In this document: positions 46,762 through 57,681 of the stretch, one piece after another
Layout of the letters: each line of letters opens with the position of its first letter
How positions within the stretch are numbered: position 1 is the stretch's first letter
Assembly (NCBI GenBank): GCA_035578175.1
Contig: JAQMRL010000003.1
Location: forward strand, 55,660,672 to 55,724,671
Source of the DNA: Catonia carolina
Lineage: Eukaryota > Arthropoda > Insecta > Hemiptera > Achilidae
Direction: 5' to 3'
DNA length: 64,000 bases
The notes under the pieces: model-generated
What the model was told of the DNA's origin: nothing
What the model saw: the letters and a program-made list of their open reading frames with translations, nothing else
Database searches by the model: none
Position numbers and translations under genes: made by a program

Positions 46762-49700
46762 GTAATACTATTAAAGTATCAATAGCAGTTTTGTTTTTTT
46801 TTCCATTTACTAATTTGTATTCACAAGCATGACATAACCTACAAAATTTAACCTTTCTCCTAGTACATGAATTTTGAATGGCTTGTATCAGTCACTTATT
46901 TAATTACGAAAAGCGGCTTTTGATCTTTTTTGTATCGTAATTCCCGCAAGATAAACTATTAGGCAAGCATCCGTTCTGATACCCCGTAACGGCAATGATT
47001 ATAGTTTCTTGATGGAGCTCCAATTTGTTATGATAAGCTGTATAATGCTGGGCCTTCAGGTAGGAATTTTAGGAGTAACCATTAAAACTGCGGTGAATTC
47101 ATTAAAGAATTGCATTTTTAATGGCTGACGTCAAGAAACTTAAATCATTACCATGTAGTTGATGGCTTAACCAGTTACTTTCCTGCTTAGTTATGTATCG
47201 AAGGGAAATCTGGTTAAACTGGTATTCAGAAGAATTAGCCTGATGTGTTTTGTAGATAACTGTAACAAAATTCACTTGTATATTGGCTTGGTAAATTTAA
47301 TTTGGCTTTGGTAAGTCATGTTATTTACACTTTTACAGAAATCTTTTGATGCTCATGGTAGCCTTAGAGTTGATTAAGTTTACCATAAGAACAGTGACAT
47401 TATCTTGCTTTCTCATTTAGGTAGTTATCTGTACCATAAAGGGAGCATATTTACACAATGTTATGCTACTTGTATTTTGTAGCTTAAATTTTGCGATTCT
47501 GAATCTACTATTATTTATAGAAGTTGAAAATTCTTTTCTTAGCAATGAACATGCATAGGTACTAACACTTGAATGGTTTTCTAAGGAGTGACTGTTTCTG
47601 AGTTTTATTTTGAAATAGGTTATCTCAAATATTTATTTTTGGTTTTTACCTATATTAGATTGATTAAGAATCAAATTCTACTATTTTCACCTTCATAAGT
47701 TTAGAAGTTACATAATAATCTGGATCTTCTAATATTTCATTCCAGTGTGAAATGATGTACGAAAAATTCATCACCTAGCCTTATTCTATTTTTAAGTCAG
47801 TGCTACTATAGTATGCGGCCTACCACATTATGTTTAGTGAAGTTTGTATTTATCGATGTGGTAGGACTGTCCACTAGCACTTTTCACGCGTAAAGATTCA
47901 CTCATTTTACATTAAGGTTGCTTGTTAACTAGACGTAAAATGTAAAAAGATTTTTATAGAAATGTAATGCTAATGAAAAAACAGCTGTGATTTTCTTGAA
48001 GGCAGCACAACTCACAGTACCACATAAAACACAGTGTTTTAGTTACTGTGGCACAACCTACTCGACACTGCACAAAATGCTCCTTCATGTGGTCGATGTG
48101 GAAGTATCATGGAAGAAAAAATAAAACAAAACAGGTGAGGGGCATTTATACTGATTCTTTGTTGCCCTTGCAACTGTAAATTATCATATTATTATCCTTT
48201 TATTGTAAACTGTGTGAAAAATATGTACGTATTACAAAAAGAGCTAGTGGACAGTCATACCACATCAACAAATACAAACTTCACTAAACATAAGGCCCAA
48301 TCCAGCATAATCCAGTACAATCCGGCATAATTCTTAAGTCTTGTCCTGTTCTTACCTAAGCTTTTTTCAGGTACAATGCTTGAATGAATGAACGTAGTAA
48401 CACTTCATCTAATTAATAAATACATAATTTGTAATTTCTCAAAAATTTCCATTCAGATCATCTTAAGACATACAAAAGCTTGAGAAACAAGACGTTGACA
48501 TTTATGCAGTTCAAATTTTTTTCTTGCTAATAAAAGTACAATTTTTTTATGGTAGCCTACACATATTTAATACTTTTTTAAATACAATCCTAATGTGGAT
48601 AATATTACAAATGCAATCAATTACCTTTCAGATCATTAGTGAATGAGAGAAATTTATCATTACCCAAAAAGCCAATTATGTTTCTAAAGCCAACATCATC
48701 ATACATACAAGAAGGAGAAGCTATAGAGGTAGGTATGGTAATCAAAACTTCTTTTTAAAAATATTTGAAATCTGTTTTGTGAATCATGGAGGAAACTCTC
48801 TAGACCAGCGGTTCCCAAAGTTCTATCTTTTACGCCCCCTTTTGCCAAAAAGAAAACTTCTCACGCCCCTTACACAATTTTATTGGGCAATGAAAAATCA
48901 CGTATTACATTGAATAACCATACATTTATTTTTTTATTTTTTGTAGCATTAGAAGTTGCAATTTAATTTTAACAAGAGACAAAATAAATCAGTGGATGGA
49001 TGACTTGCATTTTTTTTAAAAGGTTGGTTATTAGAAAGTGCACAACGTAAATCATTGATAAAACCAACATTGCACCGATGCTTTGTTTTTATTGTAACAA
49101 GTGTTGAAAACACTTTTTCGCACAGATAGGCGCTTGATAAAGATAATTACAATTACTGCCGCTTGCTGTTATATACTGGGGTAAACTTGGTAATACTTAA
49201 CCCAAAATGATGTTTTGTCAATTTTATCGAAATCGTTTTTCGCAACAGAAACATTTTTTATTTCTAAAACTTGTTTTTTAAGTAATGCGGGCGGGAAGTC
49301 TATGTTGACACTGAAAGGATCCGTTATGGAGGGTAAAGCTATCTCGAAGTTCCGCGCCCCCCTTGACGTGTCTTCACGCCTCCCTTGGGGGGCGCGCCCC
49401 CCACTTTGGGAACCGTTGCTCTAGACTCTACACTTAAAACTGACATTCTTTAAGGGTGAAACATTTTGGCGGTAATCATCGCCTGTTGAACTGAAGTGGG
49501 TTTATTTTAGGGTAAATGAAGATATACAATTATCAATATGATAACTTAAAATTTTTCAAGCTTTGGTACCTAACATTGATTTCAAACGTACGAGATTTGA
49601 ATACAGAATAAGTATACTTCTTCTTCTTCTTCTTAGGGTGCCTGTCCGTTCCGAACGTTGGCGATCATTCTGGCTATTATTACTTTGTTGGTTGCGCTCC

Positions 49701-52700
49701 TGAACAATTGGGTGGAGGTCTTTCCAAACCACGCTCTAAGGTTAGCCAACCAGGAAATTCTTCTTCGTCCTGGGGCTCTCCTGCCTTCTATTTTCCCTTG
49801 TAATATGCTCTGCAATAGCTCATACCTGCCTTGATTGCGCATTATGTGACCTAAATATTCCAGCTTTCGACATTTGATGAGGTTGACCAGTTCTGGGGCT
49901 GTATTGATCCTCCTTAGTACCTCTTGGTTGGTAACCCTATCGGTCCATGGTATCCTCAGGATCCTTCTGTACAGCCATAACTCAAATGCATGGAGCCTCG
50001 ATATTGTGTCCTCCTTTAGGGTCCATGATTCTACACCATACAGAAGCACTGAATATACATAACATTTGAGGAGTCTTAGCTTTGTATGTAGGGTGAGGTC
50101 ACGGCTCTTAAACACTGAACCCATTGTTAAGAAAGCACTTTTGGCTTTTCCAATACGGCATCGGATCTCCTGGGAATTGTCCCATGACTCATTGATCACC
50201 GTTCCCAAGTAGGTGTATTGTGGGACTCTTTCAATTCTTGTCTGATTGATGTACAGTTCTGCCCCTCCAATGTTTTCTTTGCTAATGACCATAAGCTTTG
50301 TTTTGTTAATATTTATATCAAGTCCATATACTTTACTTGTTTCTGTGATCCTATCCATCAAACCCTGCAGGCCCTCTATTGAATCAGAAAACACTATGGT
50401 ATCATCGGCATAACGTAAATTGTTGAGCTTGACTCCATTTATTGAGATACCAACATCCATGTCTCCAAGCGCCTCCCTAAAGATGTGTTCTGAGTATAGA
50501 TTGAAAATAATTGGAGATATAATGCAACCCTGTCTCACTCCACGCAGGATCTGCACCTGATCTGTATGATCTCCATCTACTCTGAGGACCGCAGTCTGAT
50601 TCCAGTACAAGTTAGCTATTATTCTTAGGTCTTTTCCATCAATTCCAGTTCTCCTCAGTACATCCATCATTTTCTCATGTCGAACACGGTCAAATGCTTT
50701 TTTATAATCAATCAGACATGCGAAAACAATAAGTATACTAGTATATTACAAAAGAAGGGTTCCAAGAGAAGAACTTGCAACCACAATTTTACAAGAGAGC
50801 AAAAACAAAGTTTGAGGACTCGTATCTTTATTAAAATACTCTTCACGAAAAACTGTTTAAAATGCTTCATTGTTTATTTTATTTTTTAAAGTAAATACTT
50901 TTTATTTTTGAAATGGTGCCAGAAATAACCATTCATAGATCTCAGCGGAGAAACATAATTCCAAGGGTTTTCAAGTTATTCTCCTTGAAAGTGTGAGATC
51001 TAGACAAATATAAAACGTAATAACCACTACTTACTGGACAGGAATTTTAGCTATTGATACGTTTTTTTTAAAATAGCAGTTAGTTTGATTAGTTGTTTGA
51101 TATTTCTCTATCAGTTATCACTGTGCATATTTCTGTATTAGTATCATTGTATTAAGGAAAAATAACTAGCAGCTTCAGGTCAAGAAAATTCTTTTATGAC
51201 CCTTAAATGAATTCACAACTTTAAATAGATAAAAAATAATCCCCGCTTGCTGAGCATTTAAATAAACTTCTTTTTTAAAAAATACACTAATGAAGAAATA
51301 GTTCAAGTGACAGGGCAGCTACTGGTGTCAAAAAAGTCACCCACAGTTTGTTTTTAATTCTAATTACATACTTTGCTTGGTTTTGTTAAATGGATATTGA
51401 AATAGAATGAAGCTCAAGCAATTTGTACTTAACATGGAACTATGCTATAGTACTACACCGGGGTCCCGAGTTTGATTCCCGGTCAGGTCTAGCATTTCTT
51501 CATCACTTGTTAACATATATCATCATTCTCCAGCATCGGCATTAGCAGAAAGTGCAAAAGTCAGACAAAAAAATATAAGCTGTAGTCATCAAGTCGAAAG
51601 TTAGCATGTGACTGATTGACTGCCAGCATTCCAGGTCACATGTAGGATGCATTCACAGCATTTAGTTGATGTATGTATGTAAAGAATGTGCAACAAATTC
51701 ATTGTTTATTACACACAACTGCCTGTGAACCAGTACCTCCTGTTCAAACGAAGGATGGATTATTCTCTTGATGAATGACTTGGTTACAACTTCAATAATT
51801 TTTCCACTAATTTTTTTTCTCTGTATTTGTTATCTAATACATTTACTTCTTCTTATCGTCCCCTCTCCGACTGGAGGTTGGCAATCACGACGGCTCTTCA
51901 GATCTTGAACACCGCAGCTCTGAACAGCTCGTGATGTAGAACAAAACCAGTCGTGAAGATTCTTCAACCAAGAAATTCTTCTTTTTCCCCACATCTCTCT
52001 TCCTCTGAATCTTGCCTAGTATTATTACGCGAAGTATTTATATCTTGGTCCACACATAATGTGACCCACATATTCCATTTTCCTTTTTTTTGATGTGTAA
52101 ACATGTCCTTTTCTCTTCATATACATTTACACAAATTGTCTAAAAATGATTAAATTATAGTAATTTATTGTGTAAAGTGATATAAGGGTCATTTACCTTG
52201 GTTAAGAATTGTGATTACTACATAGTTATACATTCACAATAACCTATTAATATAGACATGGTCAATAAATTAAAACTTTATTTAAAAGTTTTAATTTTAT
52301 TTAAAACTTCTAAAATTACGTTTGTTTATAATTTACCAGGTTCCAAAACAATTTGATGTCTATGAAGAAGTTGAATTAGGAGTAATAATAGGTAAACGGT
52401 GTAAGAATATAAGAACAACTGAAGCAATGAAATATGTAGCTGGATATTGTCTAGCGTTAGATTTAACAGCAGTTGATGATATGGTATGTATTTTTTTTCT
52501 ACTCCACTGTTTATATTAAAACTTAGTCATTCCTGTATCTATGAGGAAATATAGCAGTGATTTAATGATGTCATTTCTTCACTGGTATGATGCCCAGAAA
52601 AGCACTAGTGATGTGCAAGCACGGAAATGAGGTTGATTTATTTCTTGTACAATACTGTATTTAGTTAGGCTAATCTGTCTTGAGCGATTCATTAAAACCA

Positions 52701-55700
52701 CAAACTGGAGAATGTACAAAAGGTAATCTAGATTTTGTAAAGTACCCAGGACTTGAAGTAATGGTCAGCAATGTTGCTAACAACTAAACCAATTACAGGT
52801 TAATTGAAAGAACTGGAAAGCCATAATAAATTTAAAAGAAAAATTTTCTGTGTAAATTTCCTTAGTTAGTATAATATCAATTAAAAAAAATATCTGGTGT
52901 GAAACACTCACACAACTTTCTCTTGCCAATGTAAATAATTAACAATAATCCTAACATTAGTAATAAAACATTAGAAATAAACAAAAAACTAACCTCAAAA
53001 ACATAACCTAATTTTAATCATGAGTGAAAGACGCAAAATGAAAATCATCCTCAGTTTAACTTAAAAATACGGAAAATCACTCTTTCACGCTAAACTAGGT
53101 TCTGAAGAGAAAAATGCTCTAAATAAAAGTTGTAGATCTTTTAATTTCCTATAAATTTTTTTAGGTACATTTTTGTCGTAAAATGCATACTAAGGCTGAA
53201 ATCTTAAAAAATCAATTTTTCATATGTTTTCGTGAGAAAAAACAGAAAATTGCTAATTACCGTTAAACTAAGCATGATACAAAAAAATGTTTGAGATAAA
53301 AATTGTAGGATTTCAAATTCTCTACAAATTTTATAATATAAATTTTTGTGCCAACATGCATATTAAAGTGGCAATCTTAAAAAAAACCAATGTTTTACGA
53401 AAAAACAGCTTCACCCAGAATTTCAGCAGAGATGGCGCCTATCCTACCTTGTAGAGCATAAAAATATTAGTAAATGAGGCAATTTTAAAAAAAATCGTAG
53501 GATCAGTTTTTGAAAAAATCGCAAAAAAGTGAAAAATTACACGAATAAACTACTACTTCCAGTTGACCGATTTTGTAAAAATGTTCGTGTCGGGTCCGGT
53601 AGTGTGTCACTTAAGTTTCAAGTTCGTACGATGTTCTGTTCTTGAGATATTCTGTTCACTCACTCTCACACACACCAATCGCTAAAAACATGATTTTTGG
53701 GTTCAGGGGGTCTGAAAACATGTAGATCCGGTGAAAACTCGATTTTGAAAAATCGACATGAAAACAATACTTTCCTTCCTATAGGCATGAGCTTTTTTTC
53801 ATATAGGCAAGAGAAAGTAAAAATATTATATCCTATGGGTCAGTTCACCTTAACATTTACAGCCTGCCGCATTGGTGTAGTTGGTAACGTGCGCGCCTCT
53901 CAACATGCGATCTTGGGTTCGAATCCCATTCAGGCATGGCATATTTTCATACATTACAAAAAATCATTTCATCGTTCACCATCTGCATTAGCAGTAATTG
54001 CAGAACAGTCGGACATAAAACAAAAAAAAAACCTCAACACATTCAAATTAATTATTTATAACCTGTAATACAATTTCCGTTCAAAAGAACAATTATTAAG
54101 AGGTACATTAAAGTAATTTTATGATGGTAAAAAGAAATTAGTTAGCATATGTTTTTTAACAAACTGAATTTTAGCTATAATACTATAATTTTAGCTAAAG
54201 TTTAGCTATAATACTGACTTCTCAAAGGTTCAAAAAATTCTTAATTTGAAATTAACAATGGGTTTAATAACTTTCATGAAATTCTGTACACAAGAACCTA
54301 CTTTAATGCGGTTCAGTTTTCCGTAATGAAATTGAAAACAATAATGCAGGTTCACACCACTGTTTTGATAAATCTTTATCCAGTTTAAAAGCGGCCAGCC
54401 CATGGTGTAGTGGTTAGTGCAACTGGCTTCTATGCCAGGGGTCCCGGGTTTGATTCCTAGCCAGGTCTGGTATTTTTTTAGTTAAATTATATTATTTACA
54501 GTACAGATTTCTTTGTTTATTTTATTTGGTTTTTGAGTCAACCCAAAGCCCTTTTTCAGTCAGCATGTAGAATAGCTTCTGAATTATTAAGCAACATTAG
54601 TTAAGTAAGCTTTTTGTATGGTGACCAGCCAACAACCATACATGAGGAAATGCTAGTGCATGGACCTGTTGAAAATTCATACCAATTTATACAAAAATTT
54701 AACATATTGCAGTAGAGCCCGTTGGATGGTTATTTGTTAATAACAAAACTGTTCTCTCTCTCTCTAGTTAACAGCCACAAGGCTGGTTGGCAGCCGCTCT
54801 CCATGCTCCTTGGTCATCCGCTTTCCGCTTCAACTCGCAGTATGAAGCACATCCCATGTCCTCCAGTAACTGCTTCATGTACTCCAATCTGGGTCTTCCC
54901 CGCAAATTTCTCCCCTCCACAACTCCTTCGATTATTCTTTTCAACATACTGTCATGTCGGAGTATGTGGCCTATCAGCTGGGCTCTTCTCTGTCTGATCC
55001 ATTTTAGGAAGCTCCTTTTCACCCCCGTTCTACTGAAAACTTGTTCGTTTGTCATCATTTCTCTCCAGCTGACCCCTCAACATCCTTCTATAGCACCAGG
55101 CTTCAAATGCAGCTAATCTTCTCTCTTCCCTCACACCAAGTGTCCAAGCTTCACTCCCGTAAGTTACAATACTCCACACATATGTCTTCAGCATGCGTTT
55201 CCTTACATCAAGACTAACATTCCTGGAAGTGAATAAGCTCTTCTTCTTATTAAAAGCATTCTTAGCCTGGGTAATATCCTGCTTACGACATCCCTGTAAC
55301 TCCTTCCATCATTTGTGATCTTACTGCCCAGGTAATTAAACTCATTCACACGATATTAAAGAGCAGTTGATGACATGGTATGTATTTGTTTCTACTTCAC
55401 TGTATATTAGAACTTAATCATTTCTAGATTAATACAGTCTATTAAAGTTATTTTATACTTTTTTTATTACAGAAAGAGGCAAGATCACAAGGGTTACCAT
55501 GGACATTTGGGAAAGGATTTGATACAGCATGTCCAGTTAGTAGATTTATACCAAAAAGTGAAATCAAGAATCCACAATCACTAGTAATATCATGTTCAGT
55601 GAATGATAAATTACTACAAGAATCTGAGTTATCGGATATGATATTTAATATTGAAGAACTGATAGCTTATTCTGCACAGTTTATGACATTCGAACCTTGT

Positions 55701-55814
55701 GATCTTATATTAACAGGTTCTCCTGGTGGAAATGGACCTATCAGACCTGGTGATACTGTTAAAGCTACATTAGGAAATATAATGAACATAAGTTTTCCTG
55801 TTAAATCAATGTAA
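46700..55814 (+). CDS. FAHD1: FAHD1-like protein, four coding exons (whole gene)
   Basis: Exons 46700-46761, 48632-48728, 52340-52483 and 55473-55814 join in phase to 645 nt, 214 residues. Human FAHD1 is of similar length. FAHD1 is a mitochondrial Mg-dependent acylpyruvase and oxaloacetate decarboxylase. Family landmarks in order: GLNY (17-20), KPIMFLKP, YEEVELG with metal ligands Glu63 and Glu65, LDLT with Asp94, GLPWTFGK with Lys115, ILTGSPGG. The residues equivalent to human His30 and Gln109 are Leu23 and Met101, which is odd. The first in-frame ATG after an upstream stop was chosen. No clear mitochondrial presequence. Introns are loaded with transposons. Poly(A) signal AATAAA at 55991-55996. 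Confidence 0.9.
46762..48631 (+). other. FAHD1-like intron 1
   Basis: Contains the inverted-repeat element at 47828-48293 and, just after it, three short direct repeats of AATCCAGCAT-type words (48299-48330). Otherwise no coding sequence seen. Confidence 0.75.
47828..48293. mobile_element. 466-bp element with >50-bp inverted ends
   Basis: Left end 47828-47882 and right end 48238-48293 are reverse complements with few mismatches (TTATGTTTAGTGAAGTTTGT, then GATGTGGTA, then ACTGTCCACTAGC). Non-coding; target duplication not clear. A MITE or foldback of unknown superfamily within FAHD1-like intron 1. Confidence 0.85.
48632..48728 (+). CDS. FAHD1: FAHD1-like exon 2
   Basis: Acceptor CTTTCAG, donor GTAGGT. 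Completes Lys21 and encodes residues 22-53, including PKKPIMFLKPTSSYIQEG, matching the family's P-x-x-F-x-K-P strand. Leu23 stands where human FAHD1 has the catalytic His; Glu26 is kept. Confidence 0.88.
48806..49418 (-). mobile_element. hAT element, internally deleted
   Basis: Terminal inverted repeats CAGCGGTTCCCAAAGT at 48806 and its complement ACTTTGGGAACCGTTG to 49418. The 8-bp duplication CTCTAGAC lies at 48798-48805 and 49419-49426, as hAT elements make. The minus strand keeps AYLCEKVFSTLVTIKTKHR and NDLRCALS, the C-terminal dimerisation region of ZBED5/SCAND3-like hAT transposases. Catalytic parts are deleted. Lies in FAHD1-like intron 2. Confidence 0.9.
49619..50727 (-). mobile_element. 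5'-truncated LINE, family A, 12-bp duplication
   Basis: Direct repeat AATAAGTATACT at 49607-49618 and 50728-50739. The 3' end is a GAAGAAGAAG microsatellite (minus strand), the 5' end falls inside the reverse transcriptase. Lies antisense in FAHD1-like intron 2. Confidence 0.93.
49633..50724 (-). pseudogene. Reverse transcriptase fragment of LINE family A
   Basis: Upstream of the 345-codon frame (49633-50670) the same frame continues to 50724 with IDYKKAFDRV, the first catalytic Asp block. The frame then gives GVRQGCIISPIIFNLYS (residues 44-60), LRYADDTIVF with the catalytic YADD, INKTKLMVI, YTYLGTVI and a C-terminal YGVESWTL and FELWLYRRILRIPW region. No endonuclease is present because of 5' truncation. 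The uninterrupted frame implies a recent insertion. It is an EN-RT LINE of RTE-like type; clade not certain. Confidence 0.92.
50740..51451. other. FAHD1-like intron 2, unique part
   Basis: No feature recognised in this part of the intron. Confidence 0.4.
51452..51577 (+). mobile_element. SINE-3, 5'-truncated
   Basis: GGTCCCGAGTTTGATTCCCG B box and body GCATCGGCATTAGCAGAAAG, then an A run. Confidence 0.82.
51847..52120 (-). mobile_element. LINE family A, short 3' copy
   Basis: The minus strand reads EYVGHIMCGPRY and then frame-shifted remains of the same C-terminus as 49633-50670, ending in a GAAGAAG tail. Target duplication ATACATTTAC at 51837-51846 and 52121-52130. Confidence 0.88.
52340..52483 (+). 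CDS. FAHD1: FAHD1-like exon 3
   Basis: Acceptor TTTACCAG, donor ATG|GTATGT, phase 0 at both ends. Residues 54-101 include YEEVELGVIIGKRC and YVAGYCLALDLTAVDDM: two glutamate ligands and the aspartate ligand of the Mg site. Its last ~15 bases plus the donor and ~55 bp of intron recur at 55356-55427. Confidence 0.93.
52893..53820 (-). mobile_element. Element H, copy E, best preserved
   Basis: TCTGGTGTGAAACACTCACA at the left, GGCAAGAGAAAGTAA at the right. The left sub-end ACTTTCTCTTGCCAAT and the right end ATAGGCAAGAGAAAGT are inverted copies. Non-coding; in FAHD1-like intron 3. Confidence 0.9.
53861..54031 (+). mobile_element. SINE-2
   Basis: GCCGCATTGGTGTAGTTGG head, GGTTCGAATCCCATTCAGGC B box, body CATCTGCATTAGCAGTAATT, A run to 54030. 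Confidence 0.9.
54392..54477 (+). mobile_element. SINE-3, head only
   Basis: GGCCAGCCCATGGTGTAGTG head, GGTCCCGGGTTTGATTCC B box; the body is truncated. Confidence 0.85.
54750..55352 (-). mobile_element. RTE-like LINE 3' fragment with hairpin tail
   Basis: The minus strand reads VNEFNYLGSKIT in the 5' part, then FLKWIRQRRAQLIGHILRH, GRPRLEYMKQLLEDMGC and WRAAANQPCGC, closely parallel to the end of the full-length element at 57354-60666. Frame breaks around 55060-55200. The coding end overlaps the hairpin CAGCC-ttgt-GGCTG (54772-54785), followed by a GA-repeat tail. Confidence 0.85.
55356..55427 (+). repeat. Duplicated end of FAHD1-like exon 3 with donor
   Basis: GAGCAGTTGATGACATGGTATGT plus the following intron repeats the exon 3/intron 3 junction at 52469-52540 at roughly 80% identity (TTCACTGT against CCACTGT, GAACTTAATCATT against AAACTTAGTCATT). 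It has no acceptor of its own and directly precedes the acceptor of exon 4. The sequence is given here in parts only. Confidence 0.85.
55473..55814 (+). CDS. FAHD1: FAHD1-like exon 4 (terminal)
   Basis: Acceptor after TTTTTATTACAG. Residues 102-214: EARSQGLPWTFGKGFDTACP, MIFNIEELIAYSAQFMTF, DLILTGSPGGNGPIRPGD, VKATLGNIMNISFPVKSM. These are the conserved C-terminal barrel strands of the FAH superfamily. Stop TAA at 55812-55814. Confidence 0.95.
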   Translation, partial: KEARSQGLPWTFGKGFDTACPVSRFIPKSEIKNPQSLVISCSVNDKLLQESELSDMIFNIEELIAYSAQFMTFEPCDLILTGSPGGNGPIRPGDTVKATLGNIMNISFPVKSM

Positions 55815-56529
55815 TTTATAATATAAAAACCCTTTCATGGTAATAGTAATGTTCAGTATTTGAAATAGAAATAGACCAGGGATTATTTTAAAAAGGTGAC
55901 CCCATTTATGAACTAAAGATATTTGATCTCTTCCATTGGTAAATTAAGATTATTTTGGTAAAATATGTTGTATGGAAATATGTACGATAAAATAAAAAGT
56001 TAACTTTGATTTTCAGAAATAACCAACAGTTTTAAATTTAAATAAATGTTATAATTGGAATCAGAAAACTGCAAGCTTTTCTGCAATTGTGGGGGTGTTA
56101 GAATTATCACTACCACATTTATTATATTAGTCAAGGTCATTTACTTGGCTAAATTGAAACTCTTTATGATCATTGTTCTTGTAATTTTTATTTTTTGCAA
56201 AATATATATATTATATAAATAAATAAAGATCATATACCTTATAAACATTGGAATATAACGAGATAAGTTTACGTCAACCATTTATTTGAAAAGCATTTAA
56301 TTATATAAATCACAGCTTTTCAAAATAATCAGTATGAAAAATGAAACAAATAGAAAGAAACTGAATGCCTAAATATCATGATAACCATTAAAATAATGCA
56401 TTTATTCATTAAAATTTGCACTGTTTACCAGTAACACTAAGGAAACACAACTAAATTGATAATACGCAAGAATTTATAATAAAATTCTGTGAAAGAAATG
56501 AGAAAAACAATATCGACGAGGTAATATTT
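55815..56529 (+). other. FAHD1-like 3' UTR and downstream
   Basis: AATAAA at 55991-55996, 177 nt after the stop, is a reasonable poly(A) signal. Several more follow near 56218. Otherwise AT-rich. Confidence 0.5.
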
Positions 56530-57270
56530 TCATCGCTTAATCTTCAAAGAGCAATTATAGTGAACACTGCTTTTGTAAATGTGACGACGACAGTGGCTAA
56601 ATTCGCAATGATGTGAAGTGAATCTAATTATAATAATACAACACACATACTCCATACCTAACATACCTTCAAGAATGAAATACAAATTGACTACTGTTAC
56701 AAATTTAATGAAGAAGGATAATGATTTTAATAAACATCGATCAAAAAACATTGATTTTCCCTCTTTCCTATACTTCTCAACTGGATCTTTACCTTCTCTG
56801 ACTTTCTTTTCCCTACAATAAGCTTTCATTTTAACAAATTTACTTTTTCTATCTTTTTCCGATAGTTCTGTTGTTTTCTTTGGTATTTTTCCTTCTTATA
56901 AACTACTTTCTTTCAAATAATTTTTATTTTTTCTGATCTGTTTTCTTTCCCGTTTCTTCTAGAAGTTGTTATTTCTCTTTTGTGGTGTTCTTAATCTTTT
57001 CAGGAATTACCAATCTATTGAATGTAAACTTTGGTTTATCAAAATATTCAGACCACAATCCTCCTGTTTACATGGTTTTTGTTTATACCTTTATGTCTAA
57101 AAAATCCTGCTCTTTTTTACAAATTTATCATTGAAAATTGCAATCTCTCTGGTTCATTTTATATTTTGAGTTTGTGTAATGAATCTTACAGCAGATATTT
57201 TTTCCACTGTTTCTAAGACTTTGCATTGGTGTCTTGTTAGTGATACTGTTTCTGTTTCATAGAAAATTAG
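56530..57270 (-). pseudogene. Decayed LINE C-terminal region
   Basis: Across minus-strand frames: FYETETVSLTRHQCKVLETV, then REIAIFNDKFVKKSRIF, and finally LSEKDRKSKFVKMKAYCREK. This order resembles C-termini of a group of insect LINE polyproteins (YxSE, then a basic tail). Stops occur throughout. It is not DDX56 sequence. Identification is tentative. Confidence 0.4.
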
Positions 57271-57681
57271 TTTAAAAACTATATTGTAATTTTTAATTAA
57301 ATTACTGTTTATTAACAGTAAAATCATTTTTTTCTGTTAAATATGTACTAATGCCAGTACCAATCCCAGCCGGGATTGAAGGCTAGTGTCCTATCCATAC
57401 ATTCACGTTGTGTGGCCTGTTAGTAACCATGTGACCGCTCATCAGCACGATAACCGGCTCATGGTGAACGGAACTGGAAGGGCTGCCCATTCCACCCTGG
57501 CAGACGGTGGCTTGGAGCACTCAGTCTGCCAACCAAAAAGCTGAAAGCAACAGTAAACTACAGCTTTTTCTGTCTGACTAGAATTATCGTAAGGAAACTC
57601 CTTCATGTATGATTCTGGTTAGGCTTACTTAGTATATGCAGATCTTCAAGAACTTCGAGAACTTCAAAATATGAAAAATTT

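Noticed and set aside
53697..54068. 123-codon plus-strand frame
   Set aside because: Chance fusion across element H, a gap and SINE-2.
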